The notes under the pieces: model-generated
The model's input: the letters and a program-made list of their open reading frames with translations, nothing else
Database searches by the model: none
Told to the model about the DNA's origin: nothing
Translations under genes and position numbers: made by a program
Assembly (NCBI GenBank): GCA_021527695.1
Contig: JAKFAO010000002.1
Location: forward strand, 930,501 to 994,500
Source of the DNA: Naematelia aurantialba
Lineage: Eukaryota; Basidiomycota; Tremellomycetes; Tremellales; Naemateliaceae
Direction of reading: 5' to 3'
DNA length: 64,000 nucleotides
In this document: positions 1 to 11,351 of the stretch, piece after piece
Layout: each line of letters starts with the position of its first letter
Position numbering within the stretch: the stretch's first letter is position 1

Positions 1-1841
1 CGAACCGGTCGACAATCTTCTCCAACTCGCCCATCAGCATGCCAATCTGCACCAGCTTGACATCGCGATATCGGTGATCCCAGTAGATATGCGAGTTGGC
101 CACCATGAGCCGTGCGCCAGACGCTTGGAACTCGAGGGAAGCGACGACCGCGATGTTGTCCCGCGACATGACCCGGTTGAACATGTCGTCAGACCGCAGC
201 TCGTCTCTGCGCAAGGCGATTTGGTTGAATTCAACCACTTGGGTCTCGATGAGGTTGAATCTGTCCGTCAGCACATGCTCCGCAAGGCGCTCACCTATCG
301 CTCTTCCAGAACGTAGCACATCCATCCACGACCTTTGCTTCTTCGGCGCTCATCGTTCTCGCTCGCGTCCGGGGATAATGACTGCCCTCGTATCCGTGCT
401 CCTTGAGTTCTGGGTAGAAAAAGTCTGCGTACTGCTCGCAGTCGATCTCCTGAAGACACACCACATCGGCCGAAGCATTCACAATCTCGTTCAGAATAGT
501 CTGCTTCCGGTACGACCAATCGAGCGCCCATCCGGGAGTGTAAGAGTAGCTCGAGCCAGGTGCGAACGTATGGCAAAGGATGTTGTAGGTGAGGACCGTG
601 AACGACTCTTGTTTGCCGGTGGTTGGCGACGAGACATCCGGCGCGATCTCGATCCACTCTCGTTGTGGAGGGCCAGGTCCAACAGGGCACGAATCGCGCA
701 GATGCTGTATCAGTGCCGTCGCGCCGCCGTTCGCAACCAGCTTCTCATACCGTTCATCCATGGGATTGCCAGCGATGCCGATAAAGTCGAGCTGGTACAG
801 GGTGCCAAGCTCGGGAGGAAGAGTCGTCAGGTGATTGTCGAACAGCATCAATTCCTTCAGCTTGGACAGGACGCCTAGCTCGGGTGGCAGGGATGTAAGT
901 TCATTCCCGGTGACGTCGAGGACGGTCAATTGCCGCATGCTGGCAATTGAAGGAGGGAGCGAGGTCAAGGCGTTGTGGTTAATGAAGAGTTCGGTGACGT
1001 GAGTGAATGTGAATAGGGCGGTTGAGAGATTACGGAGCTTGATCCCGCCTAGATCCATACCGTGCCAAGGTTCCGACGGCTTCTCTTCCTCCTTGTCCAC
1101 AGGTGCAGGCGCAGTCGACGGATTAGCAGGATCGACATTGCTCAAGCCTGGCGTCGAGAGACCGTCGCTGAGGAAATCCGGGGTGTGTCCGCGATCGCCA
1201 TTCGTGGCTACACCGGTGACTTGCAGCGAGTGGTTCTGACGATGTGAAAATTGGGCATCAGAGCCATTGGCGTCTGGCTTGATCTGCACAGCACTGGATG
1301 CTTTGTTCCGTGACGCCATTGCCGCCGCACGTGCTCGGTGGTGAGGGGAAGACGCGCTGCGCGAAGCCTTTCCACGTCAGCTTGTTCTCGAGGGGTTACT
1401 CACCTCCGCTACGGCAAGCTGCTGCTGCCAGATCGGCGTCATTGGTATCTGTTCCGCCTTTGGTGGACTCGCTTGACCCTGCCCCCCGGCACCAAACATG
1501 CCCATTCCATAACCTCCAGGTCCAACCCCCATGCCCATTCCCCCGGTACTCTGCTGAACGAGGTGCATACCGCCTGGACCCGCGCCGCCCAGACTCGGAT
1601 GATGTGATCCATGGCCATGCGACAAGTGTGGGGGGCCATGATGCTGGAAATGAGAAGCTAGTCCTCCAAAGCCCGGATTTGGCATGGGCATCCCATTACC
1701 GGTCCCTCCTCCGCCCCCTCCACCGGGCTGGAAGGGGTGTCGCCCGCCGACCCAGCCATTAGGCCCTCCGCTGGCAGATCCGTCGGGATGATGGTGAGAT
1801 TTCGAGGCCGAAGACGCGGTCGGTTGATGAGAGTAGAACAT
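1..1841 (-). CDS. CCR4: CCR4-NOT deadenylase catalytic subunit Ccr4 (C-terminus cut by window edge)
   Basis: Ccr4 is the poly(A)-specific 3' exonuclease of the CCR4-NOT complex and shortens mRNA tails in the cytoplasm. The first exon starts with ATG at 1841 and encodes about 145 residues rich in Gly, His, Pro and Met. An intron at 1368-1403 (36 nt) joins AVAE to a stretch containing SPHHRARAAAMASR. Leucine-rich repeats follow (for example LTSLPPSIASMRQLTVLDV), then the start of the exonuclease/endonuclease/phosphatase fold with FTVLTYNIL and the catalytic-Glu strand DVVCLQE. A 34-nt intron at 261-294 is needed to join CATFWKSDR to FNLIETQVVEFNQIALRR, and the frame stays open to base 1. LRR plus EEP nuclease is the diagnostic fungal Ccr4 architecture. 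The remainder of the nuclease domain lies outside the window. Confidence 0.95.
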
Positions 1842-2744
1842 CTATGAGGAGAACCGAGGCGGAAAGGAAGAGGGGGGAGAAGCGTGGAGGTTCTGACTCT
1901 GCAAGAAAGGAGGACAGAGGTCAGTCACAAATTACAAACCGCCCACCCTCGAAGGCTTGCGCGGGCACTGGCCAACGAAAGGCGGACTCACTAGTATCAC
2001 GCTCTGGCGTTTGTCGCAAGTCGATGGACAGAGTCGGAACGTCTGAATCAAGAAGGGGTGGTGGACGGCGTCGAGCAGGGATGTCGAGCATCGGCGAGCC
2101 TCCAAGTCGAGGGCCGTGGGGGTGGTAGAAGTCCGGCTGGCGTCAAGTTCTTCCCAGCCAGCTCGATACCTGCAGACACTGAGGCTGTAGGGTCGGCGTT
2201 GACGAGTTGGAGAAACCGGATCGAGTGGATCTCGAGACAAGTCGGGGAGCAGGGTGTGATGAAGAGCGAAGAATGTAAGTTTGAATGTGATGACGTGTCG
2301 GCTTTGCTATGAATGGATGGTTCCGCCAAGCTCAAGGTCCAAGACGACAGTGCTGAACCTGACCTATCTCTTGCGATTGAGCGCCAGACGAAGGATATGA
2401 CTTGGACAAAGAGTAGCAAGAGAGTTGAATGGAAGGGCAAATGTAATAGTTGGGCACATCTCCGCGAAGAGATGGCTCACAACCCCCGCGACGGAACCTT
2501 TTTCGGAATAATACGGCGTTTCAGATGCGCCATCAGCAGGTGGCAAACAGCACGGTACATCAGGTCTTTTGATCCCCTCGAGGCCCCTCGAAACGTTTTT
2601 TGTCAATGCAACAATCGCAAGTGATCCGCAGTCTGATGGCAGAGGAGGGTCGTCCTGACGCAGCTCAGTGACTCGAAAGATAATAGACACATGCACATTC
2701 ATCATCATTCCACAGAAGCACCAACTTCCCTACCGACGCGTCAC
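1842..2744. other. Intergenic: CCR4 5' side and YRA1 3' side
   Basis: About 900 bases lie between the CCR4 start and the YRA1 stop, both on the minus strand. The interval must hold the CCR4 promoter and 5' leader and the YRA1 3' UTR. Reading frames here are short, overlap one another on both strands and resemble no family I know. I see no RNA gene or clear repeat. Confidence 0.6.
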
Positions 2745-4045
2745 TCATGCCATATCCACATCACCGCTTGGCACCTTCGATCTGTTAGCTGGAGACACAC
2801 GAAGCGGATCAGAAAGCTCACAGTTGCGCTCTTACCCATGAAGCTGTCGAGCTCTTTATCGAGATCCCCCGAATTTGCAGGCCCTTTACGGCCTCCACGC
2901 GCAGCTGGCGCACCCCTGCCTCTGGCGGCACTGCTCGTTGCATCAGCACGAGCTTGGGCTCCTGGATGCGCCTCACGTTCCACGACCACGCGGGGCGCCA
3001 CCGCCTCTGGGCGCAGCAGGTGCTGCGTTCCCACCTGAGATCCGAGAAAGTAGCGACCCGCCCGTCGCGCCTCCTCGGGCAGCCGCCGCGGGTGCCACTC
3101 GAGCGGGGGGGAGAAGGCGGATTGAGATTGTCTGGCCTGTTCGTGTAAGCGAATAGGTCGTCTGAGGGGCCCGGTGGACACACCTTTGGTCATAGCGCCG
3201 TCAAACATGTTGATAGCTGTCTTTGCTTGCTGATACGAGGCAAACTCCATCGTGGCCTCCCCCCGTGATCGGCCCGAACGATCATACTATAACCAGCAAG
3301 TGTGACAAACACTAAACCAACGTGTGAGAAAATAGAATCGGTGCTGTGCAGGGAGTCAGGTACTTACCAAGTGGTATCAAGGGGAACACAAGACATAAGC
3401 ATCCTTCACTTCATGATTTTGACGGCATCCTCATATGTCCATATTGCTTCGCTCGGCTCCGCACGTCCGGTGGAAGATGGTGCGTTGCGTAGCGAGGAGT
3501 ATGTTGACGGGTTTGAGGCTGGATGAGATTGATTGGACGCTTACACGGATGGTGGGGCCCTGGACTATGGTTCCAGCTTTGGAGAAGATCCCCTACTGCG
3601 CATCAGACCACACCGTCTCAAGACTTGAAACCCTGTGTTTGCGAAGAGAGCAACGTTGGAGACTGTTATGGCTCGCGACGTACCTTCAGATCACTGGGAG
3701 TGACCTCATAATGAAGGCCTACGATCTCGATACGAGGCGAGACTCCGGTAAAGCCAACCCCGGTTCCCGCAACATTTGCGACTGGCGCTCTACCTGACGT
3801 GCGCCGCCCAGCACCGGCACCAGACATATCGTGCACCCAAGCTTCATCCGTCGACCTAGCGGGAGGGCGCTGGGAGTCCGCGTCAGACGGTCACTGCGGG
3901 TGAAGAGGGAGTGGTTGGGACACACGGTGTAAGGAGTGGGTGCAGCTCGTTCTCGGTTTTGACGCGGACGGTTCCCGCCTGCCGCTGCTTGAGCCTTTGG
4001 CTGACGCTTGGGGATCAGCTCGTCCAGGGGTTTGTCGATGTCCAT
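2745..4045 (-). CDS. YRA1: mRNA export adaptor Yra1/ALY/REF (THO complex subunit 4)
   Basis: Yra1/ALY loads mRNA onto the export receptor after recruitment by the helicase Sub2/UAP56. The N-terminus MDIDKPLDELIPKRQ is the conserved UAP56-binding motif. A central RRM carries IEIVGLHYEVTPSDLK, the segment ending GTIVQGPTIR, then YDRSGRSRGEATMEF. The C-terminal half is RGG-like (SAARGRGAPAARGGRKG) and ends near a second UAP56-binding motif, DLDKELDSFM. Seven exons can be read: 3924-4045, 3684-3855, 3545-3592, 3184-3286, 2977-3136, 2836-2930 and 2745-2788. They sum to 744 nt, giving 247 residues plus stop. The fourth intron counted from the 3' end (3287-3544, 258 nt) is much longer than the others. 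The start is shared territory with divergent ORC4, whose ATG is 215 nt away. Confidence 0.93.
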
Positions 4046-4260
4046 TTTGTGTATACAGTGGTGTGAGGTTGAAATGAACGAAGAAGTTGAGATGGGATGA
4101 GAGGAAGCTGCCAGTGCGAAGCAGAAGCTTTGGGTGTTTCAAATAGGCATGCTATAGCTTGCATGCCTATGGCACGCCTATCTTGTCGTGCCTGGAACGC
4201 GTCTTGATAGACATCTGTTCTGGCCAGTCCATCGATGGACAAAGCTTCAGGCTCAGCGAA
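4046..4260. promoter_or_regulatory. Divergent YRA1/ORC4 promoter
   Basis: Only 215 nt separate the two divergent start codons, so this interval must serve as promoter for both genes. An imperfect palindrome, ataggcatgctatagcttgc followed by atgcctat, sits near 4143-4170. I recognise no specific factor site. Confidence 0.5.
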
Positions 4261-7224
4261 ATGCCAACTCCGAGCAGAGCTCGATATCGCTCTCCAGACC
4301 CGCTCTTACTCGGGTCAGAAGATGACGATGTCAGCCACACTGTCAAAGCTCGCCCTTCCCTCTCAAAGCCTACACGTACCCCGACCAAAACCACCTCGTC
4401 CAGCAGCAACAAGATCTCGAGCGGGAACAAGGGCTCGACTCCCCGCAGAGTCATTGTCGAGCTGCCATCTGCAAGAAAACGTCCATATGATCCCGCATCA
4501 GAGCCAGAAGTGGACGAAGGGGAATACGTCCCTCTCTTTCCTGCAAAACGGCACCGAACTCCTTTGGTCCGGCACCAGCGATCTTCGAATGCCGGTACAC
4601 CGCCCTCGCCTTTCTGTAGGCCCTCTCTGGAGAAAGTGCACAAGCCTATATCCACGTCTACACCCGTCAAATCGACTCAACGCACACCTGCCTCTGCACC
4701 CAAGCCATCGCCTAACCTTTCCTCGACCCTCAACGTGAAGCCTTCGCCTGTTTCCAAGGTGACGCCCTCGCCTGTCGCCAAAGTAAAGCCCTCGCCTATG
4801 TCCAAAGGAAAGCCCTCGCCCGTTTCGCAGGTGAAATCGACACCAGCCCCATCACCCAAGATCGCTCATCCCGCAAAACGTGCTCGTCCCTCGCCGTCCG
4901 CCTCAGCTCTGAAGTTGGCTGAATCATCGCCTTCGTCGGTCTCTGCGATCTCGCGGGAGACATTTCTGGCCAATGAAGCTCTGAAGCGACAACGGGAAGC
5001 TCGTAATTTCGTTTTCAAAGGGGATGCGGATGCGCCTAAGCTCACTAGAAGCGGGCGATTTGTCGGTCAGGCGCAGGAATTCGAGGAAGGCGAAGGAGAC
5101 GACGCAGATGAGATAGTCGAGCGGGCAAACGATTGGAGAGTTCCAGATGATAGCGTAGCCGAGGTCGAGGATGGGATCAGGCTGTTCCCTTCTCGGGATC
5201 TGCGGGTGGAACCACCAGAGGCGAAAGAGAAATCGACCAGACTCGTACAGCTCCCCGAAGGTGCTCGACCACACATCATCAACATCCTCGCGACACTCCA
5301 TTCTACTGATTCACTGCGGCCTGATCCCCCGCCGTTCATCGACGAGGACAAGAACGAGGCGCTGCAGGGATTATTGAATCTGCTCAAGGGGACGGTTGAG
5401 CGAGGCGAGGGCAACAGTGCCCTCATCTTTGGGGCTCGTGGTGTTGGGAAGACTCGAGTGAGCGCCGCTTGATCTTGCCGTCTTTCTTAGAATGTACTGA
5501 TCGTATGTGAATCTAGACAGTGGCAAGGGCTTTGCATCTCCTTCCGTCATCCTCCAAGACATCACCGATCGTAGTCCGTCTTTCTGGGCTTGCTCAGACG
5601 AACGATCGGCTGGCGATAAGGGAGATGGGCCGCCAGATCGCGGAAGCAGAGGGACACAAGGCTCAAGAGCTAGACGACGTTACGGAGGACCCGACAGAGG
5701 AAGGGGTATGTTCCTTGTTTTCGAATTCAATGAAGGAGGTCTCGCTAACGACCCGATTGCCAGGAATATGCACCTACCACTCTACCGTCTCATTTGCTGG
5801 CACTACTTACTGCGCCGTCGTCTCGATCAATCATCATCATCATCGACGAATTTGATCTCTTCACCGAGCATGCGCGTCAAGCGCTTCTGTACTGCCTATG
5901 TAAGTCTAACATGTAGTTGGTGTCCGGTGCTTGGTGTCCTTGAACTCGATGTTCTGGAGCTATATTCTTATCCTTTGGTGACCCGTCTGACGCGAGTAGT
6001 GGACGTCGTACAAAGCGTCAAGACAGGTCCGATCGAAAGCACAGGTCGAGGGGTTGCTGTCATCGGTCTCACGTCACGCGTGGACACGCTGCTCCTACTT
6101 GAAAAGAGAGTCAAATCACGCTTCTCACATCGGATGTGGCGAGTGGCCTCTCCGCTCGCGCCGGACGGGATGGGGTGGAAAGGGTTGATGCGGCGGACGT
6201 TGATCCCATGGGAAGGAGAGGGAGAGGGCGGAAGCGGGACGTCGGCATCGTTGACTGTGAAGGAGGGGAGAGATCTGCGGGAGTGGAGGTGGGATTGGCA
6301 GTTTGCCATCGAGGTGCGCTACAGCAACGCGTTACGCGCGTCCGGAGAGCTGATGTGTATAGACGCTGTTGAGCCAAGAAAAAGTTGGGCGGTATCTAGA
6401 TCGCCTGGTTGGCCTGTCCACCGATGTGCGTAATCTGTATCGGCCATTCGTGAGTCCACTTTCCGTCCTGTAATCATTTGACTGTAAATTTGTCCGGAGC
6501 GTGAAAAACGTCGGGAATGTGAGGGATGTCGGGAGCTGTAGAAACGTTGGCGACTTGGAAGATGTTGGGAACGTGGAAGACGTCAGCCGCTGATCCCCGC
6601 TTCTTGGGTATAGGTCAAACCAATGTCCAATATTCTAAGGGGCAGACTCGACTTCCTGTCCGTCCCAGACCTGGCATCATCCATCTTGGACCAGCTCGAA
6701 CTCGCTGGCTGGGGTCTACAACACTCCAAGCTCAGGGGCTTGCCACAGCCCGCGCTGGGGGTGCTGATCATTGCGAAACACCTTGCGTTTGCAGGGAGAG
6801 AGGAGTTTGGGTTCGCGATGGTCGAGGAGGAGTACCTGCGGTTCGCGAGGACAAAGTTGGTGGGGAGTGGCAAGGTTCGGTGGCCTGTCGGGGTGCTGAG
6901 GACGGTAGGTCGGCGGTCTCTTCCTTGGTATCCTGTGGTTGTGTCTCTCACCCAAGCTGGCCACGATCCACCGCCAAGCTGACGAATCCACCGCCAAGCT
7001 GACGAATCCACCGCCAAGCTGACCACGCACAGGCATTCGACCATCTCGTCCGCCTCTCCCTCCTCATTCCCGTATCCAACACGACCGTCAAGCCCCACTT
7101 TGCAAAAGTAAGAAGCGCGCTGGCGCCGCACGAGATTGTCGGGTTCTTCAAGAGCGATAGCGGGGGAGCAGGCCTCGGGCCCGAGTTGGTCAGTTGGGGG
7201 AGGTTGATGAGTGGCCATGCGTAG
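4261..7224 (+). CDS. ORC4: Origin recognition complex subunit 4 (AAA+ ATPase)
   Basis: Orc4 is an AAA+ subunit of the six-protein complex that marks replication origins and loads the MCM helicase. The first exon (4261-5457) encodes a long Ser/Pro/Lys-rich N-terminal extension of about 280 residues, then the AAA+ fold with Walker A in GARGVGKTR. A 59-nt intron at 5458-5516 splits GKTR from TVARALHLL. Later exons give the sensor-like segment LSGLAQTNDRLAIREM, Walker B in IIIIIDEFDLF, the segment GVAVIGLTSRVDTLLLLEKR with the arginine-rich sensor region, and a winged-helix C-terminus ending LVSWGRLMSGHA and TAG at 7222-7224. The start at 4261 is chosen because the same frame upstream runs into the divergent promoter. 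The N-terminal repeat is described separately. Confidence 0.9.
4738..4833 (+). repeat. Four 24-bp coding repeats in ORC4 (KPSPVSKV type)
   Basis: Four consecutive 24-nt units encode eight-residue repeats KPSPVSKV, TPSPVAKV, KPSPMSKG and KPSPVSQV in the disordered N-terminus of Orc4. Each contains a Ser-Pro site with nearby lysines. Confidence 0.9.
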
Positions 7225-7898
7225 CCGTCTGTCGCGTGTAAAGGCGAAAAAGAGCATGAGAGCATGAGAAATAGCACGAGGAAGAGGAAGAGGAAGAGGA
7301 AGAGGAAGTTGATGAAGGGCGAAGATGGGGTCAACCCAATAAGATCGCTGCGAGAGTGAATGTCAGAGATGGCATTGGTTGGCCAGTCGGAAGTTATCTC
7401 GGTAGACCAGTTGTAGCTCTACATGTCATTGTCTGGCATTGGTCTGTTGTCGCTGCCATTGTCACTGCTGCTGTCGCTGCTGTTATCGCTGCTGCCATCA
7501 CTGGACTTGCTCCTGTCGTCGCGGCTGCTGTCGCAGTCAGTCATTTCGTGTGCCGTCTGGTCTTCTAACCACAGCCTAGCGCCTCCGTCAAGAGACGGGT
7601 ATAGCAAAATGCATTGTCGTTGCCATCTGTCACCGCCTCTCCTCGACGCCGGCTAGCCTCTTGCATCCACATTTACGTACTCCTCCGCTCGCATCATTTG
7701 CATCACCTCTCCATGCTCTCCATGTCCTTCAGTGCGTGGTGGGGGTGGGTGGGCGTGGGTGTGGGTGTGGGTGTGGGTGTGGGTGTGGGTGTGGAAGTGG
7801 AAGTGGAAGTGGAAGTGATAGGAGTGTCGGTGTCAGTGTCGGAGTGGATTGGCGTGAATGTGGATTGAGCGTTGGCTGGATGTGGAACGGCGTGAGCT
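7225..7898. other. Convergent intergenic region with simple repeats
   Basis: ORC4 and STT3 converge here. The interval holds a gaggaa tract (about 7276-7310), a Ctg/Tcgctg-rich stretch (about 7440-7540) and a GTGGGT/GTGGAA minisatellite. Short frames such as the Ser/Asp-rich one on the minus strand at 7419-7607 are products of these repeats. No supported gene. Confidence 0.7.
7739..7818. repeat. GTGGGT / GTGGAA hexanucleotide tandem repeat
   Basis: A run of tgggtg units switches to gtggaa units, giving about 80 bases of six-base tandem repeat about 80 bases beyond the STT3 stop. Confidence 0.9.
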
Positions 7899-10809
7899 CT
7901 ACGTGCTCGGGCGGCCTTTCCTCCCTGGGGCCGACTTGACCCTCTTCAACCTCTTTCCCCCCTGGAACGCATTGACGGCCTTGTGTTCCCTCCCTATTGG
8001 ATCCTCCTTCTTCACCGCATAGATCCTCACGATCCAGTTCTCCGACGTGAACGCTTCGTCCAGCGTGTCCAGCTCGACCGCCGTCGCCGGGATCTTCTGG
8101 CCCCGCACCCGGTCAGTCGCGGGGTTGCCGCCGTAGAGCTCGGTGAAGCGGTAATAGGACATTTTGTACATCAACGAGTTTTTCATCGTGGGCGTTCTGG
8201 GAAGAGTAAGAGTCGCGTCAGCACGAATATGAAACGAATAGGGCGGGGTAATGGGAGGTTCACTCACGCTCGGTCGTCGACGGCGTACTCGCCGCGCTGG
8301 GTGAAGAAATTCGCTTCTTGCACCTCGTCTGGCCACACGCCTTGGGCGATCCTCACCATCCATAGGAACTTGTTGATGTCGTCCCTATCGACATTAGCAC
8401 CGACGTCACTAACTCTGCCTTTCCCGTGCCTCAGGTGAAAGAGGCGCAGGGCGCAGGGAGGGGGGGGGGGGGAGCGGAAGAAAACAGAGGAACTGGCGGG
8501 GAAGAAGCAAGAGAGAAGGCAAGCGGTAGCCTCGACTTACCCCGAGTACCCCAACAGCCCACCGAAGATGACCAGCACATAATCGACGTCGTGTTTTCTC
8601 AAAATCGGGTACGCAACGTCCTCGTTCGAGCTCATCGCCTTGCCGACCGTGGCGATATGCGTATTGTTCCATGTATTGTTATCGACCAGTGTCGGCCGAT
8701 CCGCCATCCCAGCAATCTGGTATCCATAGTCCCACCAGCTCATGACTACCGCGTCTGGGGCGGTGTTCTGTCGAAGCCAGTAGTAGGCTTCGCGGAAGTC
8801 ATCGATGATCGCCTGACTGCCGTCCTGGTTGCGCGAGGCAAGCACGACTGAAGGCGACGAGTATGCCGTAGACGTCACGTGTGTACAGTGGTGTACGAAC
8901 AGGAAGAGGAAGAAAGTGAGCACTGCAATGACAGACAGACGCGTGTCGAGGCCAAAGACACCGCTGGATCCGCGCGCTCCAAGGATACCGGTAAACAGCG
9001 GTTTGCGGACATTGACGTTTTTCTTGGCTGCTTTCTTGCTCTGCCCGCCCGCGGCGGCTGCGGCGTCGGCAGCCTCGCTTTCGGAAGCAGGGACCACGGG
9101 GTCGATATACGCCTCGAGGAGTTTCGAGAAAGCAATGGCCGCGGTGACACATACGACCGGAGTGATGACCAGCATCAGGCGGACCATGACGCCTGCAAAG
9201 TATGCAGACAGCACCGCGTAAATGATGACAAAGACGTGCTCGTCCCGCAGCTCGCGGAAGCACCAGAACACGCCGGCCGGGAAGAAGAAAATGAGCATTT
9301 CAAGGTCAAAGTAGAACGACGGCCACGCCGTCGGCTGATGTTCAGACACCGACGCGATGATGGGAACTAGCGTCGCATCAGTTGTCTACCGGACTGCTTT
9401 GCTCACTGTGGATCTTGGCGTAGCCCGTGTCCCAAAGGGAGTAAAACCTCCCAGTCCAAGGAGCGATCCAGCCGGAAAAGGTCAACATGACAAGCACGGC
9501 AAAGCTCGCCAGGAAGGCCGCTACCACAAACGCCCGTAAGAGGAGCTGGAACTGTTTGCCCGGCACGAGCTTTCGCACAATCTCGACAAACGCGACGAGC
9601 TGGAGAAGGCCAAAGACGCCGAGTGCCGCCATGTGTTCCGACGTTCGCAGAGGCAGGAACCCGACGAACGGGACTTGCATGGACGCGACGGTGCCAATGA
9701 CATACCAGCTCGAGTAGGCGAGGTAGATCCGGTTGTTGAACCTGCCCATCAGGACGAGCACAAATGCGTGCAGCGGAATCACTGGGCAGTCAGCACATGC
9801 TTACACCTTTCTGCAAGCGGTACACGAGTCTCACTGTTCGTGATAAAGACGTAGCCGCCCCACGCGGCCACCATCCAGCCGTAAAAGAGCGCAGCTAGCA
9901 TGCCGAGCAATGCGCTGCCCGTCTTGAGCGCCTTGATCCAGAGGTAAAACGTGATCATGAGAAGGAAGATGGCAATGGCCTCGTTGTCGTATGATCCAGC
10001 TACGGAACGCGAAATGTAGCCCGGGGAGATCCCGATAAACGCAGCTGCCAGCAGCCCCGCAGCAGGGGTCGACATCTCCTTGGTGAACCTGTCACTCAGC
10101 TCGTTACTTCCCCATGACAGTCTAGTGGGAGTTTAAGTGGTTCTAAACTGACATGTATGTCGCCCATGCGGTGAGGCCGGCAAAGCCAGGTGCGAGCATC
10201 ACACACACGTTTCGAATATCAACGGGCATGTTGATCATGTGCAGAAAATTCCAGATCAGGCCCGAGGTGACCATCAGACCAGGGTAGATGGTACCACCCA
10301 CGACACGGCCTAGAGGGTACCATGCAGTCGGGTCGAACCAATTCCAAAAGGCATAAAAGCCGTCGTTCACCAATACCTTTGATGCACGGTAGTTGAACCA
10401 CGGGTCGCTGGTGACGTTAGCCGGTGGTTCCACCAAGACGGTGGTATTTGATGGGGTAGAGGGGTAGAAGGTTAAGGGAGACTCACAATTCGTGAATGAC
10501 ACTCTCAAAGCGGACGACCGCAAACAGCCGACTCCCAATCGCTGCGCCGCATATAAGACCCAGAATCACGATGCGAAGGAACGATGCCGTGTTCTCGACG
10601 GTCGTCGAGGACAAGTGTCGCGGCAAGGGATACGCAAGTTTGCGCTTGACAGGAGCCCCAATTGAGGTCCCACTAGTCGAGTTGGACGCGGGCGTGGGCG
10701 CTGTCGTCGACAAGCTCGCTTCAGGTAATGGCACATTGTCCACCTCGAGCTTCTGGGTTGGGTCGGATTTGGGAACGCCCTTGGACGGGGTCTTTGGCTT
10801 GGGCGCCAT
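7899..10809 (-). CDS. STT3: Oligosaccharyltransferase catalytic subunit Stt3
   Basis: Stt3 transfers the lipid-linked oligosaccharide to Asn-X-Ser/Thr sequons in the ER lumen. The start ATG at 10809 gives [11 protein letters not shown], an Ala/Pro/Thr-rich cytosolic N-terminus, followed by a multipass membrane domain. Family signatures appear in order: [23 protein letters not shown] (after an intron), [11 protein letters not shown], the SVSE motif in [12 protein letters not shown], the catalytic luminal WWDYGYQ, and [11 protein letters not shown]. The end is basic ([16 protein letters not shown]). Several introns are visible, including a 40-nt one before [11 protein letters not shown] and one between WATYMS and KEMSTPAAG. 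An Ala/Lys-rich insert ([17 protein letters not shown]) lies before the luminal domain. The start faces the divergent gene at 11352. Confidence 0.96.
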
Positions 10810-11351
10810 CTTGCGCTGTCCCAGCCTTTTCGAGGTAGTATGCGCTGCGCTGGCGCCTTGGGATAGGTATTGGGCGCTGGGGTATCGAGATTGACTTTTG
10901 GAATCTCTACCTCCTTGCGTCTGAACACGCTCGCAGCAAGCTGCGACGTGACACGTCCATACTGCCACGTCATCCCCTCTTCCCCCTGGTTGTCCATTGA
11001 TAAGCAAAGTCCCGCTTCCCACCTGCATGTGACGTCGTTCCCGGCATTTCCTTCCTTCCCCGCCCAGAAACAACCCTGAAAGCAGCGATACCGCTCCTCT
11101 CTCTCTTCTTCATCTCCTCCTCCTTCTCTCTCTCTCTATATATATACAGCGTCGCCGTCGACCCCCCGGGACATCTCACTCCTCAGCAAGATCAGTCTTC
11201 TAGTCGACCTTGGCTCGGCTCGAACGGACAGATCGACTGAAGGAAGGGCAGCTCGCCGGCAAAACAGCCTGGTTCCCGGAGTGCGTCAGGGACATATTGG
11301 GGTCGTCTGTCCGATTTGGCGATCCAGCTCGACCGTCGCCACAGTTGCATG
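10810..11351. promoter_or_regulatory. Divergent promoter between STT3 and the BAR-like gene, with CT/TA tract
   Basis: The 542-nt interval contains a pyrimidine-rich run (about 11095-11140) ending in an alternating tatatata stretch near 11140-11148. Such CT tracts and AT alternations are common in fungal promoters. I see no gene; the short frames overlapping here are unsupported. Confidence 0.5.

Noticed and set aside
1298..1762. Plus-strand frame opposite CCR4
   Set aside because: Antisense shadow of the Gly/His-rich first CCR4 exon; no domain and no independent signal.
5507..6433. 308-residue plus-strand frame within the ORC4 locus
   Set aside because: It crosses ORC4 introns and only partly matches the Orc4 frame. 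The spliced reading restores Walker B and the conserved sensor segments.
7356..7568. Hydrophobic Ala/Val-rich frame in the ORC4-STT3 gap
   Set aside because: Product of ctgtcgctg-type repeats. The opposite strand gives an equally open Ser/Asp run, so openness is not evidence of coding.
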